From positions 513,001-577,000 of the forward strand of contig CP038128.1 of the NCBI GenBank assembly GCA_004519485.1: a stretch of DNA of 64,000 nucleotides. Reading direction: 5' to 3'. Under the pieces are notes generated by a model. It ran no database searches. It had not been told where the DNA came from and worked only from the letters and a program-made list of their open reading frames with translations. This stretch comes from Nannochloropsis oceanica. Its lineage: Eukaryota > Sar > Eustigmatophyceae > Eustigmatales > Monodopsidaceae. Positions 44,801 to 53,641 of this stretch are shown one piece after another (position 1 is the first letter of the stretch; the number at the start of each line of letters is the position of its first letter). Both the position numbers and the translations under genes were made by a program.

Positions 44801-45782
44801 AAGACACCGCTTCCACACCACCAGTGGCAGCACCAGCCGTACTTGGAGCAGCAGCAGTCGCTGTAGCCTCTCGCCGCTGTTGATGCACATGAGGGTCCTT
44901 TTCTGTCACTACTACCACTGTTCCTTTCGCTGCTGCTGCGGCTGCTACTGCGGCAGGTATAGTCACAGAAGGCAATTTCTGCTGCTGATGCTCCTCCTCT
45001 TCCCCCTCCTTTTTTCGACCCCGTCCCGACGACAGCCCCTTGCGCGCCTCTGTAGCCTGTTTTTTGCCCTTGCTCACACTCCTGCTAGTTTGATATTCAC
45101 CTTTCTTCTCCTTTATCTGCCTCCCCTCCTCCAAATCCCTCTCCATCGAGTCAGCCCCTACCTCCTCCTCCTCCTCTTCCTCACCCTCCTCAGATCCCTT
45201 CCGCTTCTTCTCACTCCTATATTCCCTCTCTTTCCCTGGCCCTTCTCTTTTTTCCTTTCCTTTCTGATCAGTCGTCTGCATGGCAAGGATGTATTCAATC
45301 GCACATGCCACATTGTTAGGACACGCGCGTAGCGCTGCTTCTATCAGAGCATCCGGAAACATCATCTTCTCCAACTGCCGATAGCTTTCGGACTTGCGCA
45401 TTTTATGTCCACGCTCACTTTTCCGGCTCTTTATCGACGGGGGTTCAGGGTGTTGGGGAGGGAAGGAGAGGGTGAGAATGGAAGAGTGGAGGAGAGAGGG
45501 AGGGATGCTGTACACACGTACCGGCTCGAGGCTCTCCCGCCTTGGCCGCTTAGAGCCTCCATCCTGCGTCTGCGTCTGCGTCTGTGAGGTCATCCGCTGC
45601 TTGGTCTCATTGCTATCGGCGGGTATTGGACGCTCCTCCCCCGAGCCTGCGGCCATCGTGCTGGAAGTAGTGAGGTGGCGAGGCGGGGAGGAGTTACGGC
45701 GACTGCTTGAAGCATGCCTAGCGAGGACGGTAGGCCCCGCCGCGTTCGTGCTGCTCTTGCGGCGAGGACGACCCACCATCAT
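35853..45782 (-). CDS. BRCA2: BRCA2 homologue with about 24 BRC repeats
   Basis: One frame of 3,309 residues. Near residues 136-170 lies a UBA-like helix bundle (FPDALIEAALRACPNNVAC). A long low-complexity region follows. BRC-type RAD51-binding repeats come next: divergent ones around residues 745-830 and 985-1010, then 19 copies of a 51-residue unit (FQTGRGKKVAVSEEALAK, NHMFEE) without visible differences, a truncated copy, and two more divergent ones (RTRRGRKMSISEEAVAKV). From about residue 2450 comes the BRCA2 DNA-binding domain: helical domain (WLIHHYRLIVWKLASLERSF), OB1 (LVLC-like GRLMVLCVTQIYF, LTDGWYCIDALLDGPL, ANSTRPARWDATLGF), a coiled-coil tower in OB2, and OB3. It loads RAD51 onto ssDNA in homologous recombination. 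A small intron near the N-terminus (donor GTACGTG near 45525) cannot be excluded. Confidence 0.95.
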   Translation of the reverse strand: MMVGRPRRKSSTNAAGPTVLARHASSSRRNSSPPRHLTTSSTMAAGSGEERPIPADSNETKQRMTSQTQTQTQDGGSKRPRRESLEPVRVYSIPPSLLHSSILTLSFPPQHPEPPSIKSRKSERGHKMRKSESYRQLEKMMFPDALIEAALRACPNNVACAIEYILAMQTTDQKGKEKREGPGKEREYRSEKKRKGSEEGEEEEEEEVGADSMERDLEEGRQIKEKKGEYQTSRSVSKGKKQATEARKGLSSGRGRKKEGEEEEHQQQKLPSVTIPAAVAAAAAAKGTVVVVTEKDPHVHQQRREATATAAAPSTAGAATGGVEAVSCTSGRRRQKREREVLGSSWQQHRKKGGKEWGRGEGEGMATKILLAPSMAVLPDGVLQTCRSPLSPTSLLAPAGVEKGEGRREEKGSEGGDGLKREQQFEEHDKARVGAARDADDSALKPLSDERIQAVEAEKESDYSTATAAVALPATALSPSPPKAATNEQVAQALNEGKGEKKKEREEEQKLEHQPAALESLPHTMEKQEQEEEEEESTATAAAAAAAALALSSSSSSLSLSLSLAAPIISGSSPRVSVREEDSLEERDDFDYLLSQAGGGEGGGGRRTTFVPRGEAAAVARTQLHVGMKKGWGDGESIHHIEAKTPSGMTTTRMHAPSLPLPLSSLSPPYLSTPRACVAHAPQSSVPQAPAVRQDFYSLPPPTRFPASAAVTTSNQFGFGADMDGRRGLPIYSSVLPLMTTNALGFETGRGWQVPGSEEALPMVTHMSEEMQSDGGAGAGQEKQGVAGAGAGGGAGAAFGFQTGWGRRLVVSEEALAKVNRMFDEEGKDGGKGKKEKENRSTATAAARIAVAMKPFDCGAPAQMEGRRTPSSETIKLLSDEKEMENGREREREEMEMENDRKSTGRNSSNSSHKASSTSSSSERGAGGAGPLSPLLLPCFDGGGGASTTSTIAATTTTTAAVTAAAVSPTDPAVAVPAMLAVSSTFGPQTGRARQLEVSKEAIANVGLMFKEQEDSVGGNERGGRGRRAPPQTTAAFARAVTVVNHMFEEAESGGGDGGAAGAGEGAVAVAASAFGFQTGRGKKVAVSEEALAKVNHMFEEAESGGGDGGAAGAGEGAVAVAASAFGFQTGRGKKVAVSEEALAKVNHMFEEAESGGGDGGAAGAGEGAVAVAASAFGFQTGRGKKVAVSEEALAKVNHMFEEAESGGGDGGAAGAGEGAVAVAASAFGFQTGRGKKVAVSEEALAKVNHMFEEAESGGGDGGAAGAGEGAVAVAASAFGFQTGRGKKVAVSEEALAKVNHMFEEAESGGGDGGAAGAGEGAVAVAASAFGFQTGRGKKVAVSEEALAKVNHMFEEAESGGGDGGAAGAGEGAVAVAASAFGFQTGRGKKVAVSEEALAKVNHMFEEAESGGGDGGAAGAGEGAVAVAASAFGFQTGRGKKVAVSEEALAKVNHMFEEAESGGGDGGAAGAGEGAVAVAASAFGFQTGRGKKVAVSEEALAKVNHMFEEAESGGGDGGAAGAGEGAVAVAASAFGFQTGRGKKVAVSEEALAKVNHMFEEAESGGGDGGAAGAGEGAVAVAASAFGFQTGRGKKVAVSEEALAKVNHMFEEAESGGGDGGAAGAGEGAVAVAASAFGFQTGRGKKVAVSEEALAKVNHMFEEAESGGGDGGAAGAGEGAVAVAASAFGFQTGRGKKVAVSEEALAKVNHMFEEAESGGGDGGAAGAGEGAVAVAASAFGFQTGRGKKVAVSEEALAKVNHMFEEAESGGGDGGAAGAGEGAVAVAASAFGFQTGRGKKVAVSEEALAKVNHMFEEAESGGGDGGAAGAGEGAVAVAASAFGFQTGRGKKVAVSEEALAKVNHMFEEAESGGGDGGAAGAGEGAVAVAASAFGFQTGRGKKVAVSEEALAKVNHMFEEAESGGGDGGAAGAGEGAVAVAASAFGFQTGRGKKVAVSEEALAKVNHMFEEAESGGGDGGAAGAGEGAVAVAASAFGFQTGRGKKVAVSEEALAKVNHMFEEAESGGGDGGAAGAGEGAVAVAASAFGFQTGRGKKVAVSEGKENGLEDTRAAGAGEATARVALAPEAMSASAAAVAPPLAGAGAGAVSGAGAAMPARVLTFQTGEPQEMSCSKEVWEKGRNMFDNGKEQPKQHQQLEAGEKEGEMGGGGSHTFIFRTRRGRKMSISEEAVAKVSNMFDSTDAQGQQEQQEKEEQEQEQYDHQQLSTVMELVTDEERQNSMHLPPLLAAQLEREKDDSVHPVLLRPPSLNHLHPPSASLAVPEQPALLPPPAQCRDLALLDLHALAQDKYGKQRNNNSSNIIDQDRGEGEMDGSYSTFCSNSEGDKRDEKMHEIVPAARLKLRDLGMYPGSIPQYLLPSYGVRAETVAISSTNGHLLRFGPDERGGLPVALLQNFPHPTTADSTFPSQESANLITALMASPLCAGTSKASPRLPPSAAWLIHHYRLIVWKLASLERSFPEVLGGRYLTRARLLQQLQLRYFREMVQGHRSALRTILNGDAPAGRLMVLCVTQIYFEKKEGGEREVETAATGPEKEDEKERRREGEEGEQCASNPPPPSPPLLMRVELTDGWYCIDALLDGPLSALVRKGRVSVGGKLALCGAVLKGLSEGGIDPLEIHGLATEARPHLRLVANSTRPARWDATLGFQRKPLKHVGGMMAVPVSGLVAGGGAVAAMEVVVLRMYPMMYMERRMNGKGERVSSRVLSVGEEEDAQLRHEGVCQAEMERLLEEKNREAEEEEREERRQGRGMRENGCVELDLDKVREQCLAEMSTRMEEARREVLDDPCYRRESKPFIRVKLCSVKSHPFTLPPSSSSSSSSPPSSYTLTDDFACHSVVVVRRNLALLTVWEPSEALLEALQDGRHLMLHGVTPPPNKGDGPPPSLFRLNGSGKSTQARLLSSISDNRISGSSSSFGFRSVFTYARYEPRMVLGSIREAMEKFDHLKGPFISMDFDAVAVKLLSITWEDVRPRQLETETAGGGKKGKKEDGNEKENSRSSCNSGTVRTRSFFTDSSGCILCVEKREYDGEGGREGGQSTGENGSKKKEEEEEVDSVYALTDLAFQSYDPKTDTVMATVSAWSGMRKTIHPRARGEAYLREAMGRASRWAKQTADGPRVLEQERARLLSLLYLNRERGEKERREGGKISPREHFQGSVTHHELVLQGGGEKEIGERDGTALRILVDLGGHGYLPVLCQRLFAVGRLATALLPIEVARAVGEDVGKVAEAMTQHQVGWGSICLNLLVQCVEGEPPGAPSFELLDVTVVPALQQALKALNSLLVGDAEFALLAASIVR
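39610..42654 (-). repeat. 153-bp tandem array encoding BRC repeats
   Basis: About 19.9 head-to-tail copies of a 153-bp (51-codon) unit. The 20 occurrences of ATGTGGTTCACC on the plus strand fall exactly every 153 bp from 39736 to 42643 (19 x 153 = 2,907). On reading I saw no base differences between units. Each unit encodes one BRC motif plus a Gly/Ala/Glu linker. Because the period is a multiple of three, all frames without a stop in one unit remain open across the array on both strands. Confidence 0.97.
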
Positions 45783-45968
45783 AGGTACCAGTGCAACCGT
45801 GTGCGACTATGTTATGTGTAGGACAGCGATTGTGGTAATAGGTGAAAAAAGAAGGGAGAATGAGCGAAGGAAGAAGAGTTGTGGATGCATACTATATGAC
45901 GGGCCCATGGTGTATTTTTCCTTGGACATGATTGTCCATTGGAGAGCACTAGTCCAATAAGCATGTGC

Positions 45969-48900
45969 ATGACGACCGCAATCAAAATACAGACAAGCAT
46001 GGGGCTGTTGCTGTTTAACAGCTCCAGGTGTCTTTCTGGTATTCATCACAAGCTTTTTCGACCTCCTCTCCCTTCGAATTCATTTTGGGATGCTCGTATT
46101 TATGCGACAAGCATTTTCCTCGTTTCTAATCTGTGGCACATTTCCTCTCATTAATCCTTAAGCCAGATGGAGGATGATGTTGGTCCGCCCTTGGCCTAGA
46201 TCTTCAATCCGAAGAATCTTTGGCTCCCACGAGGCGACGAAATAATTTCGGTGGCAGACGTCACAGGATGCAACACCGACTCTACCGGCGGCATAAGCAG
46301 GATAACGCTCCTTGACGAAGAATTTCCGGACGAACTGCAGTTATTGGGGAATAATGGCAAAAAGAAGCAAGCCACGACGCCTGCACGACCCTCACCTGTG
46401 CGATCTAGCACCCTTTCCAGCCTGCGACAGGACCAGCCACATGGCCCAAACAACGATCTTTCTGCCACTGCGGCATTTATAACACAGCCAATTTTTTAAG
46501 GAGGGGAAGATAAAAGACAGAGGGAGAATTTACAGGCCCAGCACGAGCACCAGGGCGCGGCTGCTCTGGAGAAGTCCTCCAGAGAAGCTGATTCCCCTGA
46601 GCCGCCAAGTCCCACAATTGACGTCTCAGTGCAACCTGGAGACATTCTACCACCATATATGCCACGAAATAGGTGGTCCCGCCTTAGTTTCGATACGATT
46701 TAATTCGGAGAGATAACGAGCGAGCGCCGGACGAGCATCCTCCACTCAGCGCTAGACGAATCTCCGACAGAACGTGATGGTATCGTGAGCGATGTGACGC
46801 TCACCACTTCCGTAGCGGCGCCACTATCTGCCACAGTCGCTTCTCTCACTCCAACGTACCCCTCACTTGCCCTTGCATCGCAGGAGGGCGGTCAACATCC
46901 CTTCCGAAACCACCATATCAACAACCACAATGACGACAACGACGTTCTACCCAACCCAATCCCGATTTCGCGGAAGTTATTTGTGAGCTCCTTGGTATTG
47001 GCCAGCCCAACCTTAATCCACCCCCCAAATTGCCCAGATTTGGAACGCGATAACGAGGACGATAATGACGACGATGACGAACACTTGGGGGGAGACTTTA
47101 TGGACACCCCTTACAAGCCTCCCTCCGTTCACCGCGCTCTTATGCACCGCGAAGCTGTGATCTTTCATAAAGGTCACGCTCCGCTCTGCGGGAAAGCTGC
47201 TAGTCGCAAGCAAATACACTTCAGCGACCTTGGCGTTGGGTCGAGGCTGCATTTTGATTTCATCAGAGTCCTCATTATCAGTTTTGCACTCTTGCTTGTG
47301 TTGAATCTGCCTGTCCTTGTTCTCTACTCGTCTGGCTCCCGCATTAAGGAAGAACAGCAGGACCTTCTAGGCTTGTATGCTCTAATGCTTGGTAACTTGG
47401 ATTCCATCGACTCCCCATCCTCGTCGGACTGGCTTATGGTGCGTCTCTTTGGCCGCCGAGGACATACCATAGGCCGCATACGCCAGCGTGACGCGGCCGT
47501 GCTCCTAGCTGCAATGGATACATTATCCTGTCTAATATTCGTGGGTATGATCTGGTACTTAAGCAGACTGGTGCAACACGCCAAGACCACTTTTCCACCC
47601 TCTACCCGTTGGATGTCGCGGATTGGAAAGGTCGACCACCCCCCGCCAATGGACCACCAAAACTACCCGTGTCTGACTTAGTTCATGTAGACGGCGACGA
47701 GCGTTACTCTGGAAAAAGGGTGGCAGAAGTCACCCTGGCTAAAAAGAATGGGCGGGAGCTCCACCGCTACTTGACGCACGGTGAAAAAGCCTTGAGACTC
47801 AAACGTCTCTGCACTTACCTCAAAAAGCATCGCCCCACGGCCGGGCGTAATCCCGAACCAGATTATAGCCGTGCTGAACATCGTTTGGCTAAACTGGAGA
47901 AAGACATGGCGGCCATTGCGCACAGCTTGCGAAAAGATGCACGACGGTCCAAGACAGAGCTTGAGTGCGTGGGCGCATTCGTCTTGTTTGAGTATCCCGA
48001 AAGTGCAGCCCGTTGCTTGCAGGATTATAACAGCCCGAATCTCTTTGCGCGCAGGTGTTTGCCTCGGCAGCTCTTGTTTCAGGGCTGCCATCGCTTGGTG
48101 GTGCAGCTCGCCCCGGCGCCTGACGACGTGGTTTGGGAGAATCTTCAGGTCAACAACTGGACTGGCTTTGCGCACCGACAGGTTGTAAACGTGTTGACCA
48201 TCCTACTCTTAGTGATAAGCTTTGTGGTGGCTGTTGGAGTGACGAATGCAAAAACACAGCAAAGCCAACTCATCCCCAAATTCAGCCTGTGCGAAACAGA
48301 AATTCCGGCTCTATTCGTCGGCGAGTTGTCAAATCTCGAGTCAATAGCCATAGCTTCGGGTCCGCTGTCCTTCATGAGTCCCACTCCGGACGACTGTCCA
48401 ACTTGCTATACTCAATGCTTGAGCGCTCTCGCGGGAGTCGGTATTGAGGCCGATGTAACCAACGCCGGTGTACGCCAAGTACTCATTGTCGTCCATAGTG
48501 GTAGCTGAGGGACAGGGAAACGAGATGATGTTTGTGCCCGCCGCGCCTTCCGGCAGTGTCAGCTACAAGGTAATCCATGTCCACGGCTTGACCGCAAATA
48601 TCAGTGTCCTTGCTTGCTGGCGGCCCCCCTTCCGGTCAAAAAATGCCGGTTTGCTATACAGCAACGAACGCCACTGCACTCATGCCGGCGGTGACGGACA
48701 AGAGTACCGGTACCACGCCCATTTGCCAGATGTTTCCATATTTCACAGTCACAGCCTGCAACTGCTACGAGCACATGACCCGTTTGGCCAGGTCATACGG
48801 TTGGATCTCGAGCACGCTTCTGTCGCTGGCCGACCAGTCGCAATCGGCGTGTACTTCTGTCGCAAGATCCACCTTTGTAAGTGTGCTTTTGCAGCTTCTG

Positions 48901-50251
48901 CTAGCCGCCTGCACTTTGTTCGTCAATGCACTTCTAGTCTGGGTCATTGGGAAGCTGATAATATTTGAGTTACACGTGAGTAGCGATGTAGAGGCCAGTC
49001 AGGTAATGACCCACGTCTTCGTCTCGTAATTTATAAATGTAGCCGTCTTGTTACTGCTCGTGTACGGTGGCTACGATGACTCGAGTGGCGGGCAGCAGCC
49101 CGTTGTGTGGAAATGGACGAAAAAATCGCTGCGCACCTTGGGCATTTTTGCTGGCGACTACCATGATACAACAGTGCAATGGTACGCAAACGTAGGCGTA
49201 CAATTGCACTTAATTGCATAAATCGCATTTTCACCCCACATATCTATCCTCTGGGCCAATATCTTATTTTAATTCCAATGCAGCGAGGATTCCTACGGCT
49301 TGGTCAAGCCTGGCGCGGTGGCAAGGCGCAGCCATCACCTCACTTGCTACAGCAGGACTTGAATAATATATTCGTCGGCCCTCCATTTAACATAGTGTAC
49401 CGCAGCGGACAGTTATTGACCATTGTGTTCTTTTCGTGGATGTATAGCAGCGGCCCACCCACCCACCCATTCTCTTGCTGTTCGCACTGTTGACATTCAC
49501 GCTTTGGTATATGATCGATTATTTGTTGCTCCTGCGATTCTATCAACGGCCACCTCAACGGGACGAGCGCCTGCATCGCCAAATGTGTCAGTGTCTGCCG
49601 TATTTACTCTTGTTGCACTTATCACTTGCCATGTTGATGATGGGCAACGATCAATTGCTCGGCTCGGGCCATAGTTTCGAAATCCCTAAGGTGACAGAGA
49701 CCCCTAGTGGCGCTGATTCCTGGCCGGGCCAAACCCTACCTTCAACATCTGCCTTGGAGCTGCCCGATCACCGACTCTTAAAGACACTGGTTCGAAGACT
49801 GAGCAAACACCACACACTACAACTCTTTCTGCTGTGGGTACTGGTAGTAGTGTATGTGGTGGTTGTAGATTTTCCATCCTTGCCCTCCATAAGTGCTCTG
49901 CTTGTTCAGACATACTACATGTGTCTCGCGACCTTCTGTGCCGCTTTCGGCAGCATTCGCGGGTCGTGGGGACTACGACGATAGAGCCGGGTGGGCTTCG
50001 ATCCCATGTGTTGTGTTAACGTGCTGCGGGACAATGGTTACACGAAAGTGTTTGAACGTCTCATTACTCTAGATCTTGACAAGGAGGTGCTGGCCTTCAG
50101 TACCGACCCTGCAATTGCTTTTACGGGAAATAATTTGTCCAGCTCCTTGCTTTCATCGTCGAGCACATCGCATGAGGGCGCACTGGGGACCTCATGGGAG
50201 ATCTTGTTCCATGGCGACGGCACGCCTGAGTTGAAAAAGCCCGCGCAGTAG
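45969..50251 (+). pseudogene. Decayed OSCA/TMEM63 (CSC1-like) channel gene
   Basis: Family-like sequence runs for 4.3 kb but is broken. In one frame from ATG 45969 I read an N-terminal segment (AIKIQTSMGLLLFNSS, NSFWDARIYAT), IFNPKNLWLPRGDEI and a long acidic region. A membrane helix (FIRVLIISFALLLVLNLPVL) follows. In-frame stops lie at 46152, 46197 (TAG where TGG fits), 46497 and 46701. The frame shifts near 47600; the second frame gives the cytosolic domain and APAPDDVVWENLQVNNWTGF, diagnostic of the family, then another helix. It shifts again near 48500. A third part has ACNCYEHMTRLA and helices, with TAA at 49027 where CAA fits (S-Q-FINVAVLLLLVYG). More breaks follow before LWYMIDYLLLLRFYQRPP near 49500. 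Intact relatives are osmo/mechanosensitive cation channels. Confidence 0.8.
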
Positions 50252-51312
50252 CTCCAATCCGCGAAGCAGTCCAGTCCAAGCCAAAGCAAACGCGATGGTT
50301 GCGGCATATTTTCTTTTGAGAATCGAATATGAAAAAAGACGTGGGAAATACTGAAGCAAAACGGTCTCTGGTCGTACGACTTACGGTGTAATACGAAGTA
50401 CAAAGAAGCGGTCTCGACATTTATACGCGAATTTCCCCAATCCCCACCGTCACCGTTGTCCTCTCTGTTTCCCCTTACTCGTTTGCGTTCCTCTCGACCT
50501 TTGTGTGAGTCATAAGGCTAAAATAAAAAAGACAGTAAAGATACCAACAAATCGTCTGAAATTTAGAGACTGGTGACGGTTGCTGCTGCATTGTATGGGG
50601 AAAATATCAGGTATTTACGATAAAGTAGGACACACAATGCGTGATAAAACAGGACACACAATGCGCTTCTTATCATTTTGCCTTCTTTTTTTCTTCTTCA
50701 GTCGTCTCTTCTTTTTATTTGTGTACTACCTGTCGACCCCGAAACTAAATTTAATTCCTTGAGTCCTGTCGTCTATGTCGATTTGAGAGATTTGTTGTCT
50801 TCTTGGTCCCGATTTCCCTGATCTTACTTTTCGACCCTTTGTCCCCATGTGTCCACGCGTAGGGCCTATGGTCGGCTGACTTGTTGCACGCATACTTGCC
50901 GAGTTACGTTTTTTCTTCTTATGTCTAATCGACACGACGAATGATTTTTCTACTCCCCCTTCATCATCTTCTTCTCGTAGTCCCCTCTCACGCGGAATAA
51001 AGTCTGAACACAGTGATACATATATATCTAAGTGTGCAACATGAATCGACACCAAAGCAAATAAATAAATGTACATGAAATGGTGACGGGGAATACACGT
51101 ACATCTGATCGTTACATACAAACATACACGTGCATGTAAGGCTAGCTAGGTAGCTTTCTAGGGGATTATATAATTAAATGTCTAGCGTCCAGATCCACTT
51201 GTCCGAGTTTTGAGAGTTAAGAGGGGTAGAGAAGAAAAGAAGTTTTGAGATGAACGTTTATGCGTGATCGAGAGAGAAGCAACACGTACACGGCAAGAAG
51301 CAAATCGCAACT
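50252..51312. other. AT-rich intergenic region
   Basis: About 1.06 kb between the pseudogene and the 3' end of the SH3-like/RING gene. It has AT-rich segments, a 24-bp direct repeat (50619-50666), and a 131-codon minus-strand frame (50726-51121) that is basic and matches nothing known. No gene is called. Confidence 0.6.
50619..50666. repeat. 24-bp tandem duplication
   Basis: Two adjacent copies of a 24-bp unit (GATAAA, two or three variable bases, then AGGACACACAATGCG or close to it). It is too short and isolated to assign to any element. Confidence 0.75.
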
Positions 51313-52395
51313 CTATGCCCAAAAGTGCTGGATGACAGAATCTATCGGCAGCCGGCAAACTGGGCAAGGATCCCCACGACCCTTCAGGACGCGTGCACAT
51401 TCCAAACAGCAAGCGATATGTCCAGATTCTCCATGCACAAATGTAGAATTCCGATAAGAGCTAAAGCAAACGAGACAAGAATGGTCCTCCTTCGATTGAC
51501 GCCTCCGCTCTTGCTGCGGGTGATTGTCGCCCGCGCCTGATGTAGCACTAAAGTCGTCATCGTAGGGCTGTAAGGAGCATCGAATCTTATCCGAGGCGTC
51601 AATGACGTGGTAATAGTGATCCTGCTGGTTGTGTTGATGATGACGACGGGGGCGGTTTTGCTTGTTCACAGGCAACACCACCAAGGACGCCGAAGAAGCG
51701 GCGAGGGATCTTCTCCTCTCGCCGCCATCCACCGCATGCCTTTCCCCATATTGCTCCTCGGCCATAGATTCTCCCTCTAACATCCCTGCCCCGTGCGCCG
51801 GTGTCGCTGCTGTCGGCCAGATGATCGCCGCGCTGTATGCCCTCGCCTCCTCCTGGCTAGCCAAGCCCACAAGTTCGACGACCGTCTCATTTGGTGGGGG
51901 AGCATTAATCCGCGCGCTAATCCATCCCGAACCATCCGCCAGCTTCAAGCGAGGCACACATCGGTGAGATGGTGTATCTGAATAGCGTTTGTCTGTCACG
52001 ATGATCTCTTGCCCCACGGGGATGGTGCCCACAACACTGGTGCTAATTTCAATGCCGCTTCGCACCAGGGCGCCTCCAGGGAACAGAATACGGAATTTAA
52101 GAGGGTGCTGCAGAGGGACTACTTCAACGATCGGTCCCCGCTGCCCCGATAGAGGATTAAGCATCTCAGAGATCCAGCCGTCGGCAGTACGCAGACGGGC
52201 CAGGCCTTGGATGTTGACACAGCGTTCCAGGACTTCAACGGTGCTTTGGCTTGCGATGGTGTAGAGGTGTCGGGAGCTCAGCTCGAGCCCGGCGCGGACA
52301 TAGGCACCATCTTCACAGACGACACGATAATGGAAGGCGGCTTGGGCGAGGGCAACCGCGGCGGTGGACTGGGGGGTGGTGGGAGGAGGTTGCAT
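51313..52395 (-). CDS. SH3-like repeat protein with MDM2-type RING
   Basis: A single exon of 360 residues. The N-terminal half has two related ~80-residue SH3-like units. The first has FHYRVVCEDGAYVRAGLELS and ends DGWISEML. The second has FRILFPGGALVRSGIEIS and ends GSGWISARI. A His/Gln-rich linker follows. The extreme C-terminus is a RING of the MDM2 class: CLVC, VHGESGHIACC, CPVCRLPI and an aromatic C-terminal end (IQHFWA), with spacing closely like MDM2/MDMX, whose RING dimerises through its last residues. It is probably a soluble E3 ubiquitin ligase whose SH3-like pair recruits substrates; the substrate is unknown. It is not an MDM2 orthologue, since no p53-binding or zinc-finger region is present. 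Confidence 0.82.
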   Translation of the reverse strand: MQPPPTTPQSTAAVALAQAAFHYRVVCEDGAYVRAGLELSSRHLYTIASQSTVEVLERCVNIQGLARLRTADGWISEMLNPLSGQRGPIVEVVPLQHPLKFRILFPGGALVRSGIEISTSVVGTIPVGQEIIVTDKRYSDTPSHRCVPRLKLADGSGWISARINAPPPNETVVELVGLASQEEARAYSAAIIWPTAATPAHGAGMLEGESMAEEQYGERHAVDGGERRRSLAASSASLVVLPVNKQNRPRRHHQHNQQDHYYHVIDASDKIRCSLQPYDDDFSATSGAGDNHPQQERRRQSKEDHSCLVCFSSYRNSTFVHGESGHIACCLECARVLKGRGDPCPVCRLPIDSVIQHFWA

Positions 52396-53641
52396 TTTAT
52401 GTGCGTAACCACGCTTGTCTTGACTCCGTATGAGTGCTGCTTTCAGTGGGAGCTCCGTGTGGTGGGTTCGGCTTTTTTAAAGGCTGATGGGGGAAGATCA
52501 AAGGAAAAGGAAAAAATGCATGTGAGTGTTGGTTGACTTTTGGTGGAGATGTTTGTGTGCAGCTGCAGAGGACCTGGCATGCAGGTGCTGCACTGTAAAA
52601 TCGTATCCGCCTCCACGTGCTTTTTTCAGCCTAGTCACCCATGGGCAGGCAGCCGTGGTACGAACCCACATTTCTTATGATAATATCCTTATCCTTTTAT
52701 ATTATCTTCTGTCCTTCTTCTTACCCGGAAATCGACATGGCAGCGAGCCTGCGATGGCAATGAGTTTCGCGTCTGTCTCCTATCCCTATCTCCGGCTCCC
52801 GCTCTCTCCAAGGTGCACCCTCTCCTGCGCAAGGTAGTGAGAGCCCTGTGGGATTTTTTTGCGAGGATATGTGCGTATGAGTGTCTTTGTGTTGACGGTA
52901 TGGTGAACACCGGCCCACAATTGGTGACCGCGCCCAGGCGTGTCGTGCGCTAAATGAAACCAATCGCGTTTCAAAAACGGCATGATGGACGCGGTCGGTG
53001 GGCAACGCCTCGCCCAGCCTCACAGGTGCAGAAGGAGGAGGCACTTGCACCGCCTTGTATAGTCATTGTAGCTGTGGTGCCGCCGGCGGCTGGGGTGCGC
53101 GGGTTTTGAGGTACGGCAGCGTTGTGGCGCATGCATGGGTGTCCGTTGTACAAGCGATGCCAATCGCTGATGGTGAGCTCCCCTCGTCTCGCACGTATTG
53201 GGACAAGATTCACAGCTCTGCACTCCTTTGAGGCAAGTTAAGGAGAGGTGAGACGTCTGTGGTGGTGAATCGTGTGGATTGTGGGCTTACCAGTTGAAGA
53301 CAAAGAGGCACTACATACGGCCGCGGCCCATCAATGTAGCTGACCAGTCTTTGCCATCACGAAGCGCCCTTAAGGCCCACTCACGTCCAATCATCAAGAT
53401 GTTGGTCAACCTCTTTATCATGGAACCAGCATCAATCAGGGTCTCAAGAGCATGGGCGCTGGTTTGAGACTGGAGGTTGGAGCTGCATGTTTTTAACAGC
53501 CATCGATGCCTATGACGATTGGCCATAGATGGTGCGCGAGACATCATCATTATTTATTATTCCGCTTCCCAGGACATTTCTCATGCCTGTGAATCTCCCG
53601 CTCCCCTCACCACACCACATGATACACTGCCCTACTAAGCC
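52396..53641. other. Divergent intergenic region, about 1.25 kb
   Basis: Between the SH3-like/RING gene (-) and AMP deaminase (+). It contains several modest minus-strand frames: 52721-53050, 52971-53213 and 53311-53550. The last is listed separately. No RNA gene or repeat was recognised. Confidence 0.55.
53311..53550 (-). CDS. Small hypothetical protein, doubtful
   Basis: A 79-codon frame with ATG at 53550. After a basic start the product has an amphipathic, helix-like segment (HALETLIDAGSMIKRLTN, then ILMIGREWALRALRDGKDW) that is less biased in composition than nearby shadow frames. It may be an exon of a short spliced gene continuing towards 53000, since GGTAAGC occurs near 53290 and a CAAAG acceptor-like site near 53230. 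I recognise no family, and chance is a real alternative. Confidence 0.25.
   Translation of the reverse strand: MMMSRAPSMANRHRHRWLLKTCSSNLQSQTSAHALETLIDAGSMIKRLTNILMIGREWALRALRDGKDWSATLMGRGRM

Noticed and set aside
49975-50040. A stem-loop with a TTCGAT loop that resembles a tRNA T-arm.
   Set aside because: The loop is out of register with the TTCNANY consensus, and no matching acceptor, D or anticodon arms were found.
45969-50251. Reading the OSCA/TMEM63 region as an intact multi-intron gene.
   Set aside because: Stops fall inside conserved membrane and core segments where single-codon changes explain them, and no GT-AG introns of suitable phase remove them.
50726-51121. A 131-codon minus-strand frame in AT-rich DNA.
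   Set aside because: No recognisable motif, the composition of flanking non-coding DNA, and a low-complexity basic stretch.
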